From Caloramator sp. E03 (GTDB taxonomy: Bacteria > Bacillota > Clostridia > Clostridiales > Caloramatoraceae): a DNA stretch of 64,000 nt. The translations under genes were made by a program, and so were the position numbers. The DNA lies in contig NZ_CP040093.1 in NCBI RefSeq assembly GCF_006016075.1, forward strand, positions 2,459,501 to 2,523,500, read 5' to 3'. This document shows positions 17,263-26,554 of this stretch, piece by piece. How positions within the stretch are numbered: position 1 is the first letter of the stretch; every line of letters begins with the position of its first letter. The notes under the pieces are model-generated. The model was not told the DNA's origin. It did no database searches and saw only the letters and a program-made list of their open reading frames with translations.

Positions 17263-17539
17263 GGACAGTTACTTATTTTATGAATTTGATATTTAATTTT
17301 TTACCGTAACAAGCAGAAGGACGGTTACTTATTTCATACACAATATCTGCAAAATTAGGGGGGCCATCCATAAAATATTATGTTTATTTAATATATTAAG
17401 TAACCGTCCCTCCTGTTACTGCAACTGCTAAGTAAGAACATGTCTCCCAAGCTTGTATTAACACTACAATAATAAATAAATAAGTAACCGTCCCCCTGCA
17501 CTGCACCATGCCAAGGGACGGATTACACTAACAGCATAT
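17262..17539. repeat. REP cluster between psuG and the MFS-aldolase gene
   Basis: A variant core lies at 17262-17277 (+). The inverted pair 17319-17333 and 17395-17410 makes a 92-bp unit with the common spacer. A further minus core lies at 17479-17494, and a degenerate GGGACGGATTACAC at 17514-17527. Confidence 0.85.
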
Positions 17540-19429
17540 TCATTTTGTCAGTGACTTTTTAGAATATTTTTTTAAGAAGTATTGATGCATAATATAACTT
17601 TCAAATTTGCTAAGGGGGACTCCTTTTTCAAGTAATTTTGTCTCAATGAGGGTTTTGCATGATTTTTCAAGTATTTCGCATGCTGTGAAAGCTTCATTAA
17701 GGCTTCTTCCTATACATACAGCCCCGTGATTTGCAAGAAGAACTCCATTTCGCCCTTTTAATGCCTTTATTGTATTTGTTATCAATTTTTTAGTTCCTGG
17801 TATTGCATAATCAGCAACCCTTATTGAAGGACCTATTATCTGTGCCATATCATCAAGAAGAGGAGGGACTTGAAGCCTTGCAGCTGCAACTGTGCAGGCA
17901 CTCTGTGAATGAGTATGAATTACTGCATTTATCTCCCTTCTTGTTTTATATATTTTAGCGTGAAGACCGGTCTCACCTGAAGGTTTAAGCTTACCCTCAT
18001 AGCTTAAATCATTTATATTTACTATTACCATATCTTCAGGTTTTAAAGATTTATATGGTATTCCGCTTGGAGTTATGAGCATGTAATCATTATTTATCCT
18101 GAGGCTTAAATTTCCCCATGTTCCACTTACAAGTCCAGATTCTAAAAGTCTTAAACCTCCATCACACAGTTTCTGCCTTAGTTTTATAATAACATCATCA
18201 TCAAAATTGTCCTTTGCTTCAGTAAGAATTAATGGTGATTCCTCAAATTTTCTTGCATAGAGAAAAGTTAAAAAGATAAGAACTGTAAAGAAAAGAAGGG
18301 AATATACCATGTTTCCTCCTGCAAGACTGCCTAAATAATCCATTAAAAATATAAAAATTATCCCAGATATTTGTCCCATAAGCATTAAAATACCAAAGGA
18401 AGTTCCTTCAGGTATTGGATATGCAATTTCAGCTCCGTATTGAAATGCGATTGGCCCAATACCCATTATAAAAAAGCCAAATGCTGAACAGCAAATTAAT
18501 ATAACAGCATAACTCTTTGAAAAGGTGAGTACTGCAAAGGGAATTACAGCAAAAAGTATAGGCCATACTAATAAAGGTTTTCTTTTTTTAATCCTGTCTG
18601 ATACCATAGGAAGAATAACAGCGCCTACAAGACCAACTATTATTAGTATTCCTCCTATTGTTCCTGCCTGTACAGAGCTAATTCCCTTTGGACGAAGCAT
18701 CTCTTCAATCCATGTCATAACAGCGTTAAAAATTCCCATAAGGACAAACATACATACCATGAGCCTTATATAATTATTATTGCTTAATAAAGACTTTGTT
18801 TTTGAAAAAGTAAATTCTTCTTTAATATTATTTGTTTCATCTACTAAGATTTCAGGCTTTTCCTTTGAAAATATTATAAAAATGATAGCGCAGAATACGG
18901 AGGCATAACCATATTGCATAAGAAGCTTTGGAAGACCTAAAGATAAATATAGTCGAGGTGATAAAAGCATTGCTGCAATCATGCCAATATACCCTGCCAT
19001 AGTTGCTATGCCTGATGCAGTAGCTCTCTCATATAGAGGAAACCAATTCGCAGCAATCTTTGTTATTGAGTTTACAAGAAAGGGCTGCCCAAGAGCTATG
19101 GCTGTCTGGCATAATGAAACTACAATATAGTTATCTGCAAAGATACCTCTTAGCATTCCAAAAACAGCAGTAAGAAGGGCACCTATGAGCATAGAAATTT
19201 TAAATCCTTTTTTATCAATTAGATATGATACAGGCAGTGCTGCAACTATATAGACTATCATATAAATCATTGAAAGAAATGCTATATAAATAGGAGAAAC
19301 ATTATAGAATTTTATTGCCTGACTTGTTATAGGTGCAAAAGTAAGCCAGAAAACATTTGTCATTGCAAGTATTGGAAGTGTACAAAAAAGCACAACCCAC
19401 CTATATGGATATACTTTATATTCTTTCAA
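17540..19429 (-). CDS. Fusion of an MFS transporter and a class II (fuculose-phosphate-type) aldolase
   Basis: One uninterrupted 629-residue frame. Residues 1-400 form a 12-helix major facilitator (start motif YPYRWVVLFCTLPILAM; LIDKKGFK in the 2-3 loop) resembling FLVCR-like carriers. After a short acidic linker, residues 415-629 are a complete AraD/FucA-type aldolase: GNLSLR, TPSGIPYKSL, SGETGLHAKIY, the zinc-ligand pair HTHS, and NHGAV. These enzymes cleave a ketose 1-phosphate to dihydroxyacetone phosphate plus an aldehyde. No internal start fits the aldolase, so the fusion looks real. TTG start behind AAGGGGGG. The FGGY kinase upstream probably supplies the substrate. The sugar is unknown. 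Confidence 0.88.
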   Translation of the reverse strand: MKEYKVYPYRWVVLFCTLPILAMTNVFWLTFAPITSQAIKFYNVSPIYIAFLSMIYMIVYIVAALPVSYLIDKKGFKISMLIGALLTAVFGMLRGIFADNYIVVSLCQTAIALGQPFLVNSITKIAANWFPLYERATASGIATMAGYIGMIAAMLLSPRLYLSLGLPKLLMQYGYASVFCAIIFIIFSKEKPEILVDETNNIKEEFTFSKTKSLLSNNNYIRLMVCMFVLMGIFNAVMTWIEEMLRPKGISSVQAGTIGGILIIVGLVGAVILPMVSDRIKKRKPLLVWPILFAVIPFAVLTFSKSYAVILICCSAFGFFIMGIGPIAFQYGAEIAYPIPEGTSFGILMLMGQISGIIFIFLMDYLGSLAGGNMVYSLLFFTVLIFLTFLYARKFEESPLILTEAKDNFDDDVIIKLRQKLCDGGLRLLESGLVSGTWGNLSLRINNDYMLITPSGIPYKSLKPEDMVIVNINDLSYEGKLKPSGETGLHAKIYKTRREINAVIHTHSQSACTVAAARLQVPPLLDDMAQIIGPSIRVADYAIPGTKKLITNTIKALKGRNGVLLANHGAVCIGRSLNEAFTACEILEKSCKTLIETKLLEKGVPLSKFESYIMHQYFLKKYSKKSLTK

Positions 19430-19457
19430 GACAAACCCCCCTTAAAAGATATTTTCT

Positions 19458-19490
19458 CCATTCTCCGGTGCCAGGCACCGGAGAATGGGT
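19458..19490. repeat. Module C palindrome
   Basis: A near-perfect hairpin CATTCTCCGGTGCC/GGCACCGGAGAATG lies between the kinase stop and the transporter-aldolase start. It is a copy of the C module found at 1.78, 27.06, 31.8, 41.07 and 47.12 kb. It could weaken downstream expression. Confidence 0.8.
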
Positions 19491-19494
19491 ACCG

Positions 19495-21024
19495 TTAAAA
19501 TCGTTTTGAATTTATTTCTTTATAAGCTTTCTCAAGGGAATAATATATTTTTTTGTATGAAATAAACAATTCATCGTATATCTTATAGTTTTCTTCCTGA
19601 GGTATATAGGTATGTTCTATATGAAGAAGCTTCTTAACGTCAGAAAAATCCTTATAAATTCCAAGACCAACCAGTGCACACATTGCAGCACCGAGGGCAC
19701 CGCTCATTTTAGGATTGTTTGAAACCTCTATTCGTTTTTTAGTAACATCGGATATTATCTGCATCCACTGTTTATCAAGCGCTCCTCCGCCTATAATTTT
19801 AATCACATCAAAATCAAAGCCGAAATCCTTTTTATAGTTTTCTAAAATCCATCTAAGGTTATAGGCAACACCTTCGTAAACTGATCGCATTAGATGTTCT
19901 CTTGTATGCTCATGAGTAATATTAAATAGGGTTGCTCTAACAGTTGTTGAGCTTACCGGGCATCTTTCTCCCCTCATCCAGGGGGTACATATAAGATAAT
20001 CTGATCCTGGAGGAACCTTTTTAACATGCTCATCCATTAATACATATATATCCTTAATTGAAGGGTCAGCTTGTTCGTGCCTGTAAAATTCATCCGCTAT
20101 CCATTTTATACATGAGCCGGCAGATTCAGTAATACCAACAACAATATTCATATCTGGATCTGCACTTTTTAGGCATACTGCAGAGTTTTTAAATTTTAGT
20201 ACCTTTTTTGTAGAAACACATACCCATGCGGAGGTTCCAAGATAAATATGAGCTTCATTATCTAAGACAGCACCGGAGCCAACGGCTGCACTTTGAGTAT
20301 CATCGCATCCCCCAAAAACTGGAGTACCCTCTAAAAGCCCCATCTCTTCTGCTGCCTTTTTTGTAAGCCCTCCAACATTATCAATAGAACGCACAAGGGG
20401 AGGGAGCTTTGAGGTGCTTATACCGCTTATTTTAAAGAAAATCCTCATCCAGTCTTTTTTATGCAAGTCAAAACCATAGGAACAGGCTCCGGAAAGTTCA
20501 GCAGTTTTTGCCCCGCTTGCCATAAACCTCAGATATCCATTAACGTCTAAAAAATATTCCGTCTTATTATAAATATCCGGTTCATTTTCCTTAATCCACA
20601 GAAGCTTTGGAATAACATCCTTTCCCATTAGTTCAATTCCAACAATTGATTTGAATACCCCGCTTCCCAAAAATCTTTTCATTATCTTTTTAGCCTGAAC
20701 TTCTGCTCTTCCATCTACCCACGTTATGTTTGGCCGAAGGACATTTCCATCTTTATCAATAGGTATTATACCCATTGCCTGTGTCGTAAAAACTATACCG
20801 ATGATATCCTTTGGCGAAACCGAGGATTTTTTAATAACATCTCTTGTACATTTTGTAACAGCTCTCCAGTAGTCCTCAGGATTTTGTTCAACCCAATTAG
20901 GATGAGGAACGCTTAGAGGATAATCACAGGATTCATGACAGCATATTCTGCCATCAGTATCAACTAATACTGCTTTGCTGCAGCTTGTTCCAACATCATG
21001 GGCAATTATATATTTGGCACCCAC
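19495..21024 (-). CDS. FGGY-family carbohydrate kinase
   Basis: A 509-residue kinase of the xylulokinase/fuculokinase/glycerol kinase family. The N-terminal ATPase fold begins IIAHDVGTSCSKAVLVD, WVDGRAEVQAKKI lies in the substrate region, and GGCDDTQSAAVGSG and IIGGGALDKQWMQI form the C-terminal ATP-binding lobe. It should phosphorylate a ketose or polyol at C1 or C5, giving the substrate for the neighbouring aldolase domain. GTG start with AGGGGTGG upstream. The gene is 65 nt upstream of the fusion gene in the same direction. The exact sugar cannot be assigned. Confidence 0.92.
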   Translation of the reverse strand: MGAKYIIAHDVGTSCSKAVLVDTDGRICCHESCDYPLSVPHPNWVEQNPEDYWRAVTKCTRDVIKKSSVSPKDIIGIVFTTQAMGIIPIDKDGNVLRPNITWVDGRAEVQAKKIMKRFLGSGVFKSIVGIELMGKDVIPKLLWIKENEPDIYNKTEYFLDVNGYLRFMASGAKTAELSGACSYGFDLHKKDWMRIFFKISGISTSKLPPLVRSIDNVGGLTKKAAEEMGLLEGTPVFGGCDDTQSAAVGSGAVLDNEAHIYLGTSAWVCVSTKKVLKFKNSAVCLKSADPDMNIVVGITESAGSCIKWIADEFYRHEQADPSIKDIYVLMDEHVKKVPPGSDYLICTPWMRGERCPVSSTTVRATLFNITHEHTREHLMRSVYEGVAYNLRWILENYKKDFGFDFDVIKIIGGGALDKQWMQIISDVTKKRIEVSNNPKMSGALGAAMCALVGLGIYKDFSDVKKLLHIEHTYIPQEENYKIYDELFISYKKIYYSLEKAYKEINSKRF

Positions 21025-21059
21025 AAAACCACCCCTAATTCATAATAAATTTACAAAAT

Positions 21060-21177
21060 ATAGAATTAATTCTATTATATACTATTTGATTTTGAAATAA
21101 AATATAATATTAAAATATTGTATAAAATTATACCATAGTACAAAATTATTGACTTGGAAACTATTAACATATATAAT
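21060..21177 (+). promoter_or_regulatory. Divergent control region of the kinase and TetR genes
   Basis: A perfect 16-bp palindrome ATAGAATTAATTCTAT (21060-21075) lies 36 bp upstream of the kinase start and is a candidate TetR operator. For the TetR gene, TTGACT (21149-21154) and TATAAT (21172-21177) are separated by 17 bp. Confidence 0.6.
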
Positions 21178-21214
21178 GGTTTCAAAGAGAGGAAATTGGA
21201 GGTATGTTACACCA

Positions 21215-21808
21215 ATGGAGATTTCAAGAAGAGAAAGAAAGAAAATAAAAACAAAATCAGATATATTAAGGGCTGCAAGGCATTTGTTCGAAGAAAAAGG
21301 ATACGATGATGTTTCAATTGAAGATATAACAGAAAGGAGTGATGTTTCAAAGGGTACATTTTTTAATTACTTTAACAGCAAGGAAGGCCTTTTAAAAGCA
21401 ATAGCAGAGGAGGAAGTAGATGATATACAGGAACTTTACGAGAGAGAAGGGCAAAACTTTAAATCCTGCAGGGATAGAATAAAGCTGATTATGAAAAGGC
21501 TGTTAGATGATTCAATACCATATATGCACTTAACTGGAAGGGTTGTATTTTCTACAATTATTAACTCTAATGAAGATGTCTCGCCTTTCTATGCAATAAA
21601 TGAAATGATAGACTCACTTGTACAGGAGGGGCAGATGTGCGGTGAATTCTCTAAGGAATATCCGTCTAAATATATTGTTACGGCAATATTAGGAGCATAT
21701 TATGGACTTATTTTCACATGGTTTGAACACAAAAAAGAGACAATAGGATGGAGCGAGCTTGAATGTATTTTGGATGCTGTCTTTAAAGGCTTTAATAATA
21801 TTATATAA
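21215..21808 (+). CDS. TetR-family transcriptional regulator
   Basis: The 197-residue protein has the TetR DNA-binding domain at its N-terminus (ILRAARHLFEEKGYDDVSIE, then SDVSKGTFFNYFNSKEGLL) and a helical ligand-binding domain after it. I use ATG 21215 because an upstream in-frame start would lie within the promoter; GGAGGT is 11 nt upstream. It is divergent from the kinase/fusion operon and 29 nt from the aminotransferase, so it probably represses one or both. The ligand is unknown. Confidence 0.93.
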   Translation: MEISRRERKKIKTKSDILRAARHLFEEKGYDDVSIEDITERSDVSKGTFFNYFNSKEGLLKAIAEEEVDDIQELYEREGQNFKSCRDRIKLIMKRLLDDSIPYMHLTGRVVFSTIINSNEDVSPFYAINEMIDSLVQEGQMCGEFSKEYPSKYIVTAILGAYYGLIFTWFEHKKETIGWSELECILDAVFKGFNNII

Positions 21809-21837
21809 AAATTTTAAATTTGAGGGGGGTGTATGTT

Positions 21838-23286
21838 ATGGAGAAGGAAGGATATGCAATATCAAAATGGCATAATACAAAAGAAATTTATGAAAGGATA
21901 GATAATCTTTTAAAGCAGCCTGTAAGGGGAATAAAAAAAGATGCAATGGATAGATATATTGAATATTTTAATACGAAATGTTCAAAGTCAAAGGAGATAA
22001 TAACTGAAGCAAAAAAATATATTCCAGGAGGGGTACAGCATAATCTTGCCTTTAACTATCCTTTTCCCATAGTTATAACTAAAGCTGAGGGAGCTTATAT
22101 GTATGATGCTGACGGCAACAGGTATATAGACTTTCTTCAGGCTGGAGGGCCTACTATTTTAGGAAGCAATTATAAGCCTGTCCAAGAGAAGGTAATAGAG
22201 CTTATAAAGGAATGCGGGCCTGTAACGGGACTTTTCAGCGAATATGAGCTTAAAATTGCAAAGCTTATAAACAAGTATATGCCTTCCGTTGAAATGTTCC
22301 GTATGCTTGGAAGCGGCACGGAGAGTGTGATGGCAGCAATTAGGATAGCAAGGCTTGCAACTGGAAAGAAAAAGGTTATAAAGCTTGGAGGGGCTTATCA
22401 CGGATGGAGCGACCAGATGGTTTACGGCCTTCATGTTCCAGGAACAAGAGGGTTTGAAGCTCATGGTATTCCAAGTTCATGTTTTAAACATACTCAGGAG
22501 GTATTCCCAAATAATATTGAACAGCTTGAAAGAAAGCTAAGGTTTAATAAATTAAGGGGAGGAACTGCTGCAGTTATAGTTGAGCCCGTTGGCCCAGAGA
22601 GCGGAACAAGGCCTATTGATAAGGATTATAATAAAAACGTCAGGGAACTTTGCGACAAATATGGTGCCCTTCTTATATTTGATGAGGTTGTAACAGGATT
22701 CAGGATTGGCCTTGGTGGAGCACAGGGATACTTTGATGTTAAACCTGATTTGACTGTATTTGGGAAGATAGTAGCAGGAGGATATCCTGGAGCTGGAGGA
22801 GTAGGAGGACGAAGAGAACTTATTGAATGCCTTGCAGCAGGAATTCAGGGGGACAAAAAAAGGGCATATGTTGGAGGAACTCTCGCAGCAAACCCATTAA
22901 GTGCTGCAGCGGGGTATTTTACATTACTTGAAATAGAAAAAACGAATGCATGTGAAGTTGCTGGACGTGCTGGGGACAGACTAACAAAGGGGCTTTCAGA
23001 GCTTATTGAAAAATATAAACTTCCCTATGTTGCATATAATCAAGGTTCAATATGTCATCTTGAAACAACAGGAACGATGTTTGTAAAGCTTTTGAGCTTA
23101 GGCAGTATGAATGAGATTAAAAAACGAAAGAAGATGATGGAGGAGATGGGTGCTGCCTACATGGCGGAGGGTATTATAACTCTTGCAGGAAACAGGATGT
23201 ACACAAGCCTTGCAGATACAGATGATGTTATCGATGAGGCTTTAAATAGATTTGAAAACGTGTTTAAAAATGTAGACGGAGTTTAA
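21838..23286 (+). CDS. Class III PLP-dependent aminotransferase
   Basis: A 482-residue enzyme of the glutamate-1-semialdehyde aminomutase/omega-transaminase group. It shows YMYDADGNRYIDFLQAGG, the GSGTESVMAAIRIAR cofactor-phosphate motif, GAYHGWSDQ, FDEVVTGFRIG with the aspartate that contacts the PLP nitrogen, and the lysine-bearing TVFGKIVAGGYP. It lacks a HemL context and has an N-terminal extension of about 50 residues. Start ATG 21838 with GAGGGGGGTG 7 nt upstream. Co-transcription with TetR suggests a role in the same pathway, perhaps amination of an aldehyde or ketose. Substrate unknown. Confidence 0.9.
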   Translation: MEKEGYAISKWHNTKEIYERIDNLLKQPVRGIKKDAMDRYIEYFNTKCSKSKEIITEAKKYIPGGVQHNLAFNYPFPIVITKAEGAYMYDADGNRYIDFLQAGGPTILGSNYKPVQEKVIELIKECGPVTGLFSEYELKIAKLINKYMPSVEMFRMLGSGTESVMAAIRIARLATGKKKVIKLGGAYHGWSDQMVYGLHVPGTRGFEAHGIPSSCFKHTQEVFPNNIEQLERKLRFNKLRGGTAAVIVEPVGPESGTRPIDKDYNKNVRELCDKYGALLIFDEVVTGFRIGLGGAQGYFDVKPDLTVFGKIVAGGYPGAGGVGGRRELIECLAAGIQGDKKRAYVGGTLAANPLSAAAGYFTLLEIEKTNACEVAGRAGDRLTKGLSELIEKYKLPYVAYNQGSICHLETTGTMFVKLLSLGSMNEIKKRKKMMEEMGAAYMAEGIITLAGNRMYTSLADTDDVIDEALNRFENVFKNVDGV

Positions 23287-23294
23287 ATAAAAAT

Positions 23295-23325
23295 GCCTGC
23301 AGAATTTATATTAGCAGGCGTTTTT
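23295..23325 (+). terminator. Aminotransferase terminator
   Basis: GCCTGC (23295-23300) and GCAGGC (23314-23319) form the stem, and TTTTT ends at 23325, exactly where the intron remnant begins. Confidence 0.85.
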
Positions 23326-23620
23326 GTGTGCGCCCGGCATGGGCAACAGCTTGGCGGTGAAAGTCCGCTATGGGTTTGGTAGTGGGAATCATTAGCCAAT
23401 AGCAAGGGTGTCCATTGTGAGGTGGAATCTGAAGGAAGACGGAGGCAAAGTCCTGGCTCGATGAATAAGAACCACATATGAGGCTGACTTGAGGCGGACG
23501 AGTTTGCACAACAAAACAAAGTCCAACACTACCCTAACCTCATACAGTAAATGTGGCGAGTATATTGGATGAAGTCGGTCGCTCTTACTTGGGGAGGTCT
23601 AACAGCTATGCCATCATGCA
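23326..23620 (+). other. Group II intron remnant (5' domains, no reverse transcriptase)
   Basis: The segment starts GTGTGCGCCCGGCATGGG, the canonical GUGYG 5' end, and continues with GGTGAAAGTCC, GGCAAAGTCC and TACTTGGGGAGGTCTAACAG, all typical of domain I-III of bacterial group II introns. It follows a terminator T-run, as class C introns do. No intron-encoded protein and no domain V are seen; a REP core at 23633-23648 follows directly. It is therefore a truncated, immobile relic. Confidence 0.75.
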
Positions 23621-23632
23621 GATATCCTTTGG

Positions 23633-23648
23633 GGGACAGTTACTTATT
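23633..23648 (+). repeat. REP core
   Basis: A single variant core (GGGACAGTTACTTATT) just after the intron relic. The rest of the gap to 23764 shows no gene. Confidence 0.85.
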
Positions 23649-23779
23649 ATTGAACATTATAATAAAATATCTAAAATTGCATATTTTTGTACGTTGCATT
23701 ATTATTTTAAAAAATATAAAATCACAATAAACCTTATGCTATAATAAAAAATATAATATTTTTTGAAGGAGATTAAATT

Positions 23780-24982
23780 GTGATTGAAATAAAGGGAAAA
23801 TACAACAGCGCTATTGTTTATACTGACAATATAGAAGACGATGCAGCGAGGCAGATTGAAACATTATGCAATCAGGAATTTGTAAAGGGAAGCAAAATAA
23901 GAATAATGCCCGATGTACATGCTGGGGCAGGATGTACTATAGGAACTACAATGACCATTGATGATAAAATAGTCCCTAACCTTGTTGGGGTTGACATTGG
24001 CTGTGGAATGGAAGTTGTAAAGCTTGAAAACCGCCGTATAGAGCTTTTAAAGCTTGATAAGCTGATTTATGAGAAAATTCCTTCAGGCTTTGATATAAGG
24101 GATAAGGAACATAAGTTTAATGATGAAATAGATTTAGGAGAGCTAAAATGCAGGGGTGAAGTGAACCTTATAAGGGCGAGAAGAAGTATAGGCACCCTTG
24201 GCGGAGGCAACCACTTTATTGAGGTTAACAAAGACAGCGAAGGCAATCTATATATTGTTGTCCACTCAGGTAGCCGCCATTTAGGTCATGAGGTTGCAAC
24301 GTTTTATCAGGAAGAAGCCTATAGAGCTTTAAACAAAAACACTAAAAAGGATATTGAAGATTTTATAATGCAGCTGAAGAATGAGGGACGGGATAAGGAA
24401 ATACAAAAGCTTCTTAAAATAAAAAAATCTGAGGTTTTAACGAAAATTCCAAAGTCCCTTGCCTATGTATCAGGAGAGCTTTTTAAAGATTATATTCACG
24501 ATATGAAAATAATTCAGCGCTTTGCAGAGCTTAACAGAAAGGCTATAATTGAGGAAATAATAAAGGGTATGAAATTAAAAATTGCTGAACAGTTTACAAC
24601 TATTCACAATTATATAGATACTGAAAATATGATTTTAAGGAAGGGTTCGGTTTCAGCACAAAGAGGAGAAAAACTTTTGATACCTATAAATATGAAAGAT
24701 GGCAGCCTTATTTGCATTGGTAAGGGAAATGCAGATTGGAATTTTTCTGCTCCCCACGGTGCCGGGAGGGTAATGAGCAGGACTCAGGCTAAAAATTCTA
24801 TTACTTTGAGCCAATATAAAAAAATGATGGAAGGGATTTTCACAACATCGGTAAATAAGGAAACGATAGACGAATGTCCCCTCGCCTATAAACCTATGGA
24901 GGAGATTATAAAAAATATTGGTGATACAGTAGATATTGTTGAAAGAATAGTTCCTGTATATAACTTTAAAGCAGCGGAATGA
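23780..24982 (+). CDS. rtcB: RtcB-family RNA ligase
   Basis: The 400-residue protein joins RNA 2',3'-cyclic phosphate (or 3'-phosphate) ends to 5'-OH ends using GTP and manganese. Metal-binding and guanylylation segments are present: MPDVHAGAG, VGVDIGCGME, GGGNHFIEV, the VVHSGSRHLGH loop and SAPHGAGRVMSR with the histidine that takes GMP. It is shorter than E. coli RtcB and fits the compact bacterial subgroup. GTG start at 23780, with GAAGGAG 8 nt upstream. No archease or RtcA is adjacent, so its role (repair of tRNA or rRNA breaks) is inferred. Confidence 0.95.
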   Translation: MIEIKGKYNSAIVYTDNIEDDAARQIETLCNQEFVKGSKIRIMPDVHAGAGCTIGTTMTIDDKIVPNLVGVDIGCGMEVVKLENRRIELLKLDKLIYEKIPSGFDIRDKEHKFNDEIDLGELKCRGEVNLIRARRSIGTLGGGNHFIEVNKDSEGNLYIVVHSGSRHLGHEVATFYQEEAYRALNKNTKKDIEDFIMQLKNEGRDKEIQKLLKIKKSEVLTKIPKSLAYVSGELFKDYIHDMKIIQRFAELNRKAIIEEIIKGMKLKIAEQFTTIHNYIDTENMILRKGSVSAQRGEKLLIPINMKDGSLICIGKGNADWNFSAPHGAGRVMSRTQAKNSITLSQYKKMMEGIFTTSVNKETIDECPLAYKPMEEIIKNIGDTVDIVERIVPVYNFKAAE

Positions 24983-25023
24983 TGAAAAAGGTGCCACCCA
25001 ATTGACAATGACAAACTTTTTAT

Positions 25024-25049
25024 AACTGTCCTTTTGGGCAGTTTTTTTT
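25024..25049 (+). terminator. rtcB terminator
   Basis: An AACTGTCC/GGGCAGTT stem with a TTTT loop and a T-run. The ISL3 element begins 11 bp further on. Confidence 0.85.
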
Positions 25050-25059
25050 AACATAAAAA

Positions 25060-26533
25060 GGCTCTTTGTCAATTGTTGGGGCGGGTATTCGATTAGAATG
25101 CCTGTCCTATCTTGTTTGAGAGTTATTTTAGAAAGATAAGTTAGATTGGGGAGAGTATCCCACAAAAATTGCAGGACAAAAAGACCAACGTGAGTTGGTT
25201 TTCTAAAATTTGGTATTATAATTTACTTTAATTACAGCAATGAAGAATTCTATTTCTAAACCTATCAAAGTTTTTGAAGCCGAAGGCATTTCTTTTAATA
25301 ACTTTAATTTTGTTATTAAAGCCTTCAGTGCAAGCATTTGTATATGGTATATCAAAAGAATTCACTATTTCATTAAAATACCTGATATAAGTATTAGCAC
25401 ATCTTTCAAATTCTTTAAGGCCGCTACTTTGTGCAAACTTAATCCATTCCTTTAATAAAGTACGAGCTTCTTTAGAAGAAGAGGTAGTATCAATTATTTT
25501 TAATAGTTTTTCTTTTAAGGTATGAGCAATAGCTAAATCGCTATTGTAAGAAAACATAACTTGTAATGCGAACTTTGAATCTTCATCAAGTAAGTCAAAT
25601 CTTTTAAGAATAAGTTTTTTGCTTCTTTTAAAGTATTTTCTTAATTTAACAGATAGCTCTTTTTGAACACGTTTTCTAACTGCTTCTACAGCCCACATAG
25701 CGTGCCTAATATAATGGAATTTATCAATAACAATAATAGCATTTTTAAAGTAAGTTTTAGCTAAATCAATATAAGGTTGCCACATATCACAAATAAAATA
25801 TTCAACACTATCGCGATTTTTAATTTTTTTAAAGTAGTCCGATAGGACGTGAAACTGTCTATCTTTAATAATATCAATAATTTTTCTATTAACAGGGTCA
25901 ACGATAGAACAATGATATTTAGCACCACCAGAATTACCTTTAAATTCATCAATAGCAATAATTTTAGGTAAAGTAGTAGCAGCAGAATAAGACACATTAT
26001 TGAAAATGCGTTTTATAGTATCAACAGATAAGTTAACTTTTTTAGCAACACTTGACATACTACAAGTATTAGCAAGTTCATTAATTACATACAGAGATAG
26101 AAGATTGGTGATTCTATGATATCGAGGAAGAAATTCAATACTTTCATAGAATCTCTTACCACAAACATTACAACGATACCTACGTTTTTTAATAATAAGA
26201 ACCGTAGATTTTAAGAAAAAAGGAAGATGTTTAACACGTTGAATTCTATAGTCGTGAACTCTACGAGTTTCAGAATTACAACGAGGACAAGTATGAGGCT
26301 TCTTTTTCATTTCTAAATAAATTTCATAGCAAACATTATCAAGTACTTTTGTTATAATAACATCTTTAAAACCCAGTAAATTTTTGATAAAATAATTATT
26401 GTGCACTTGTTGGATGCCTCCTTTCAGGTAATATTTTTGTAGTTAATTTAATTTTACCAGGCATCTAAAACAGGTGCATATTTTTTTGTAAAAAAATATG
26501 CTGGGGCTACGCCCCAACATATATTATAGAACC
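25060..26533 (-). mobile_element. ISL3-family insertion sequence 1 (1474 bp)
   Basis: The left end GGCTCTTTGTCAATTGTTGG and right end (complement GGTTCTATAATATATGTTGG) are imperfect inverted repeats of the ISL3 type. A perfect 8-bp target duplication CATAAAAA flanks the element (25052-25059 and 26534-26541), as expected for ISL3. A single transposase gene lies inside. A hairpin around GACCAACGTGAGTTGGTTTTCT near 25181 lies downstream of the transposase. Confidence 0.95.
25228..26406 (-). CDS. ISL3-family transposase, copy 1
   Basis: A 392-residue DDE transposase. An N-terminal zinc ribbon (CPRCNSETRRVHDYR, then CNVCGKRFYE) and a helix-turn-helix precede the catalytic core, with acidic residues in IDEFKG, CDMWQPY and the C-terminal TEGFNNKIKVIKR. 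GTG start at 26406 behind AAAGGAGG. It appears intact. It is clearly related to, but diverged from, copy 2 at 34011. Confidence 0.95.
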   Translation of the reverse strand: MHNNYFIKNLLGFKDVIITKVLDNVCYEIYLEMKKKPHTCPRCNSETRRVHDYRIQRVKHLPFFLKSTVLIIKKRRYRCNVCGKRFYESIEFLPRYHRITNLLSLYVINELANTCSMSSVAKKVNLSVDTIKRIFNNVSYSAATTLPKIIAIDEFKGNSGGAKYHCSIVDPVNRKIIDIIKDRQFHVLSDYFKKIKNRDSVEYFICDMWQPYIDLAKTYFKNAIIVIDKFHYIRHAMWAVEAVRKRVQKELSVKLRKYFKRSKKLILKRFDLLDEDSKFALQVMFSYNSDLAIAHTLKEKLLKIIDTTSSSKEARTLLKEWIKFAQSSGLKEFERCANTYIRYFNEIVNSFDIPYTNACTEGFNNKIKVIKRNAFGFKNFDRFRNRILHCCN

Positions 26534-26554
26534 CATAAAAAATCAGAGTTCAGA

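Noticed and set aside
23283-23744. Small frames on both strands across the group II intron relic
   Set aside because: They cover the intron RNA and a REP copy, have no good ribosome binding sites and look non-coding.
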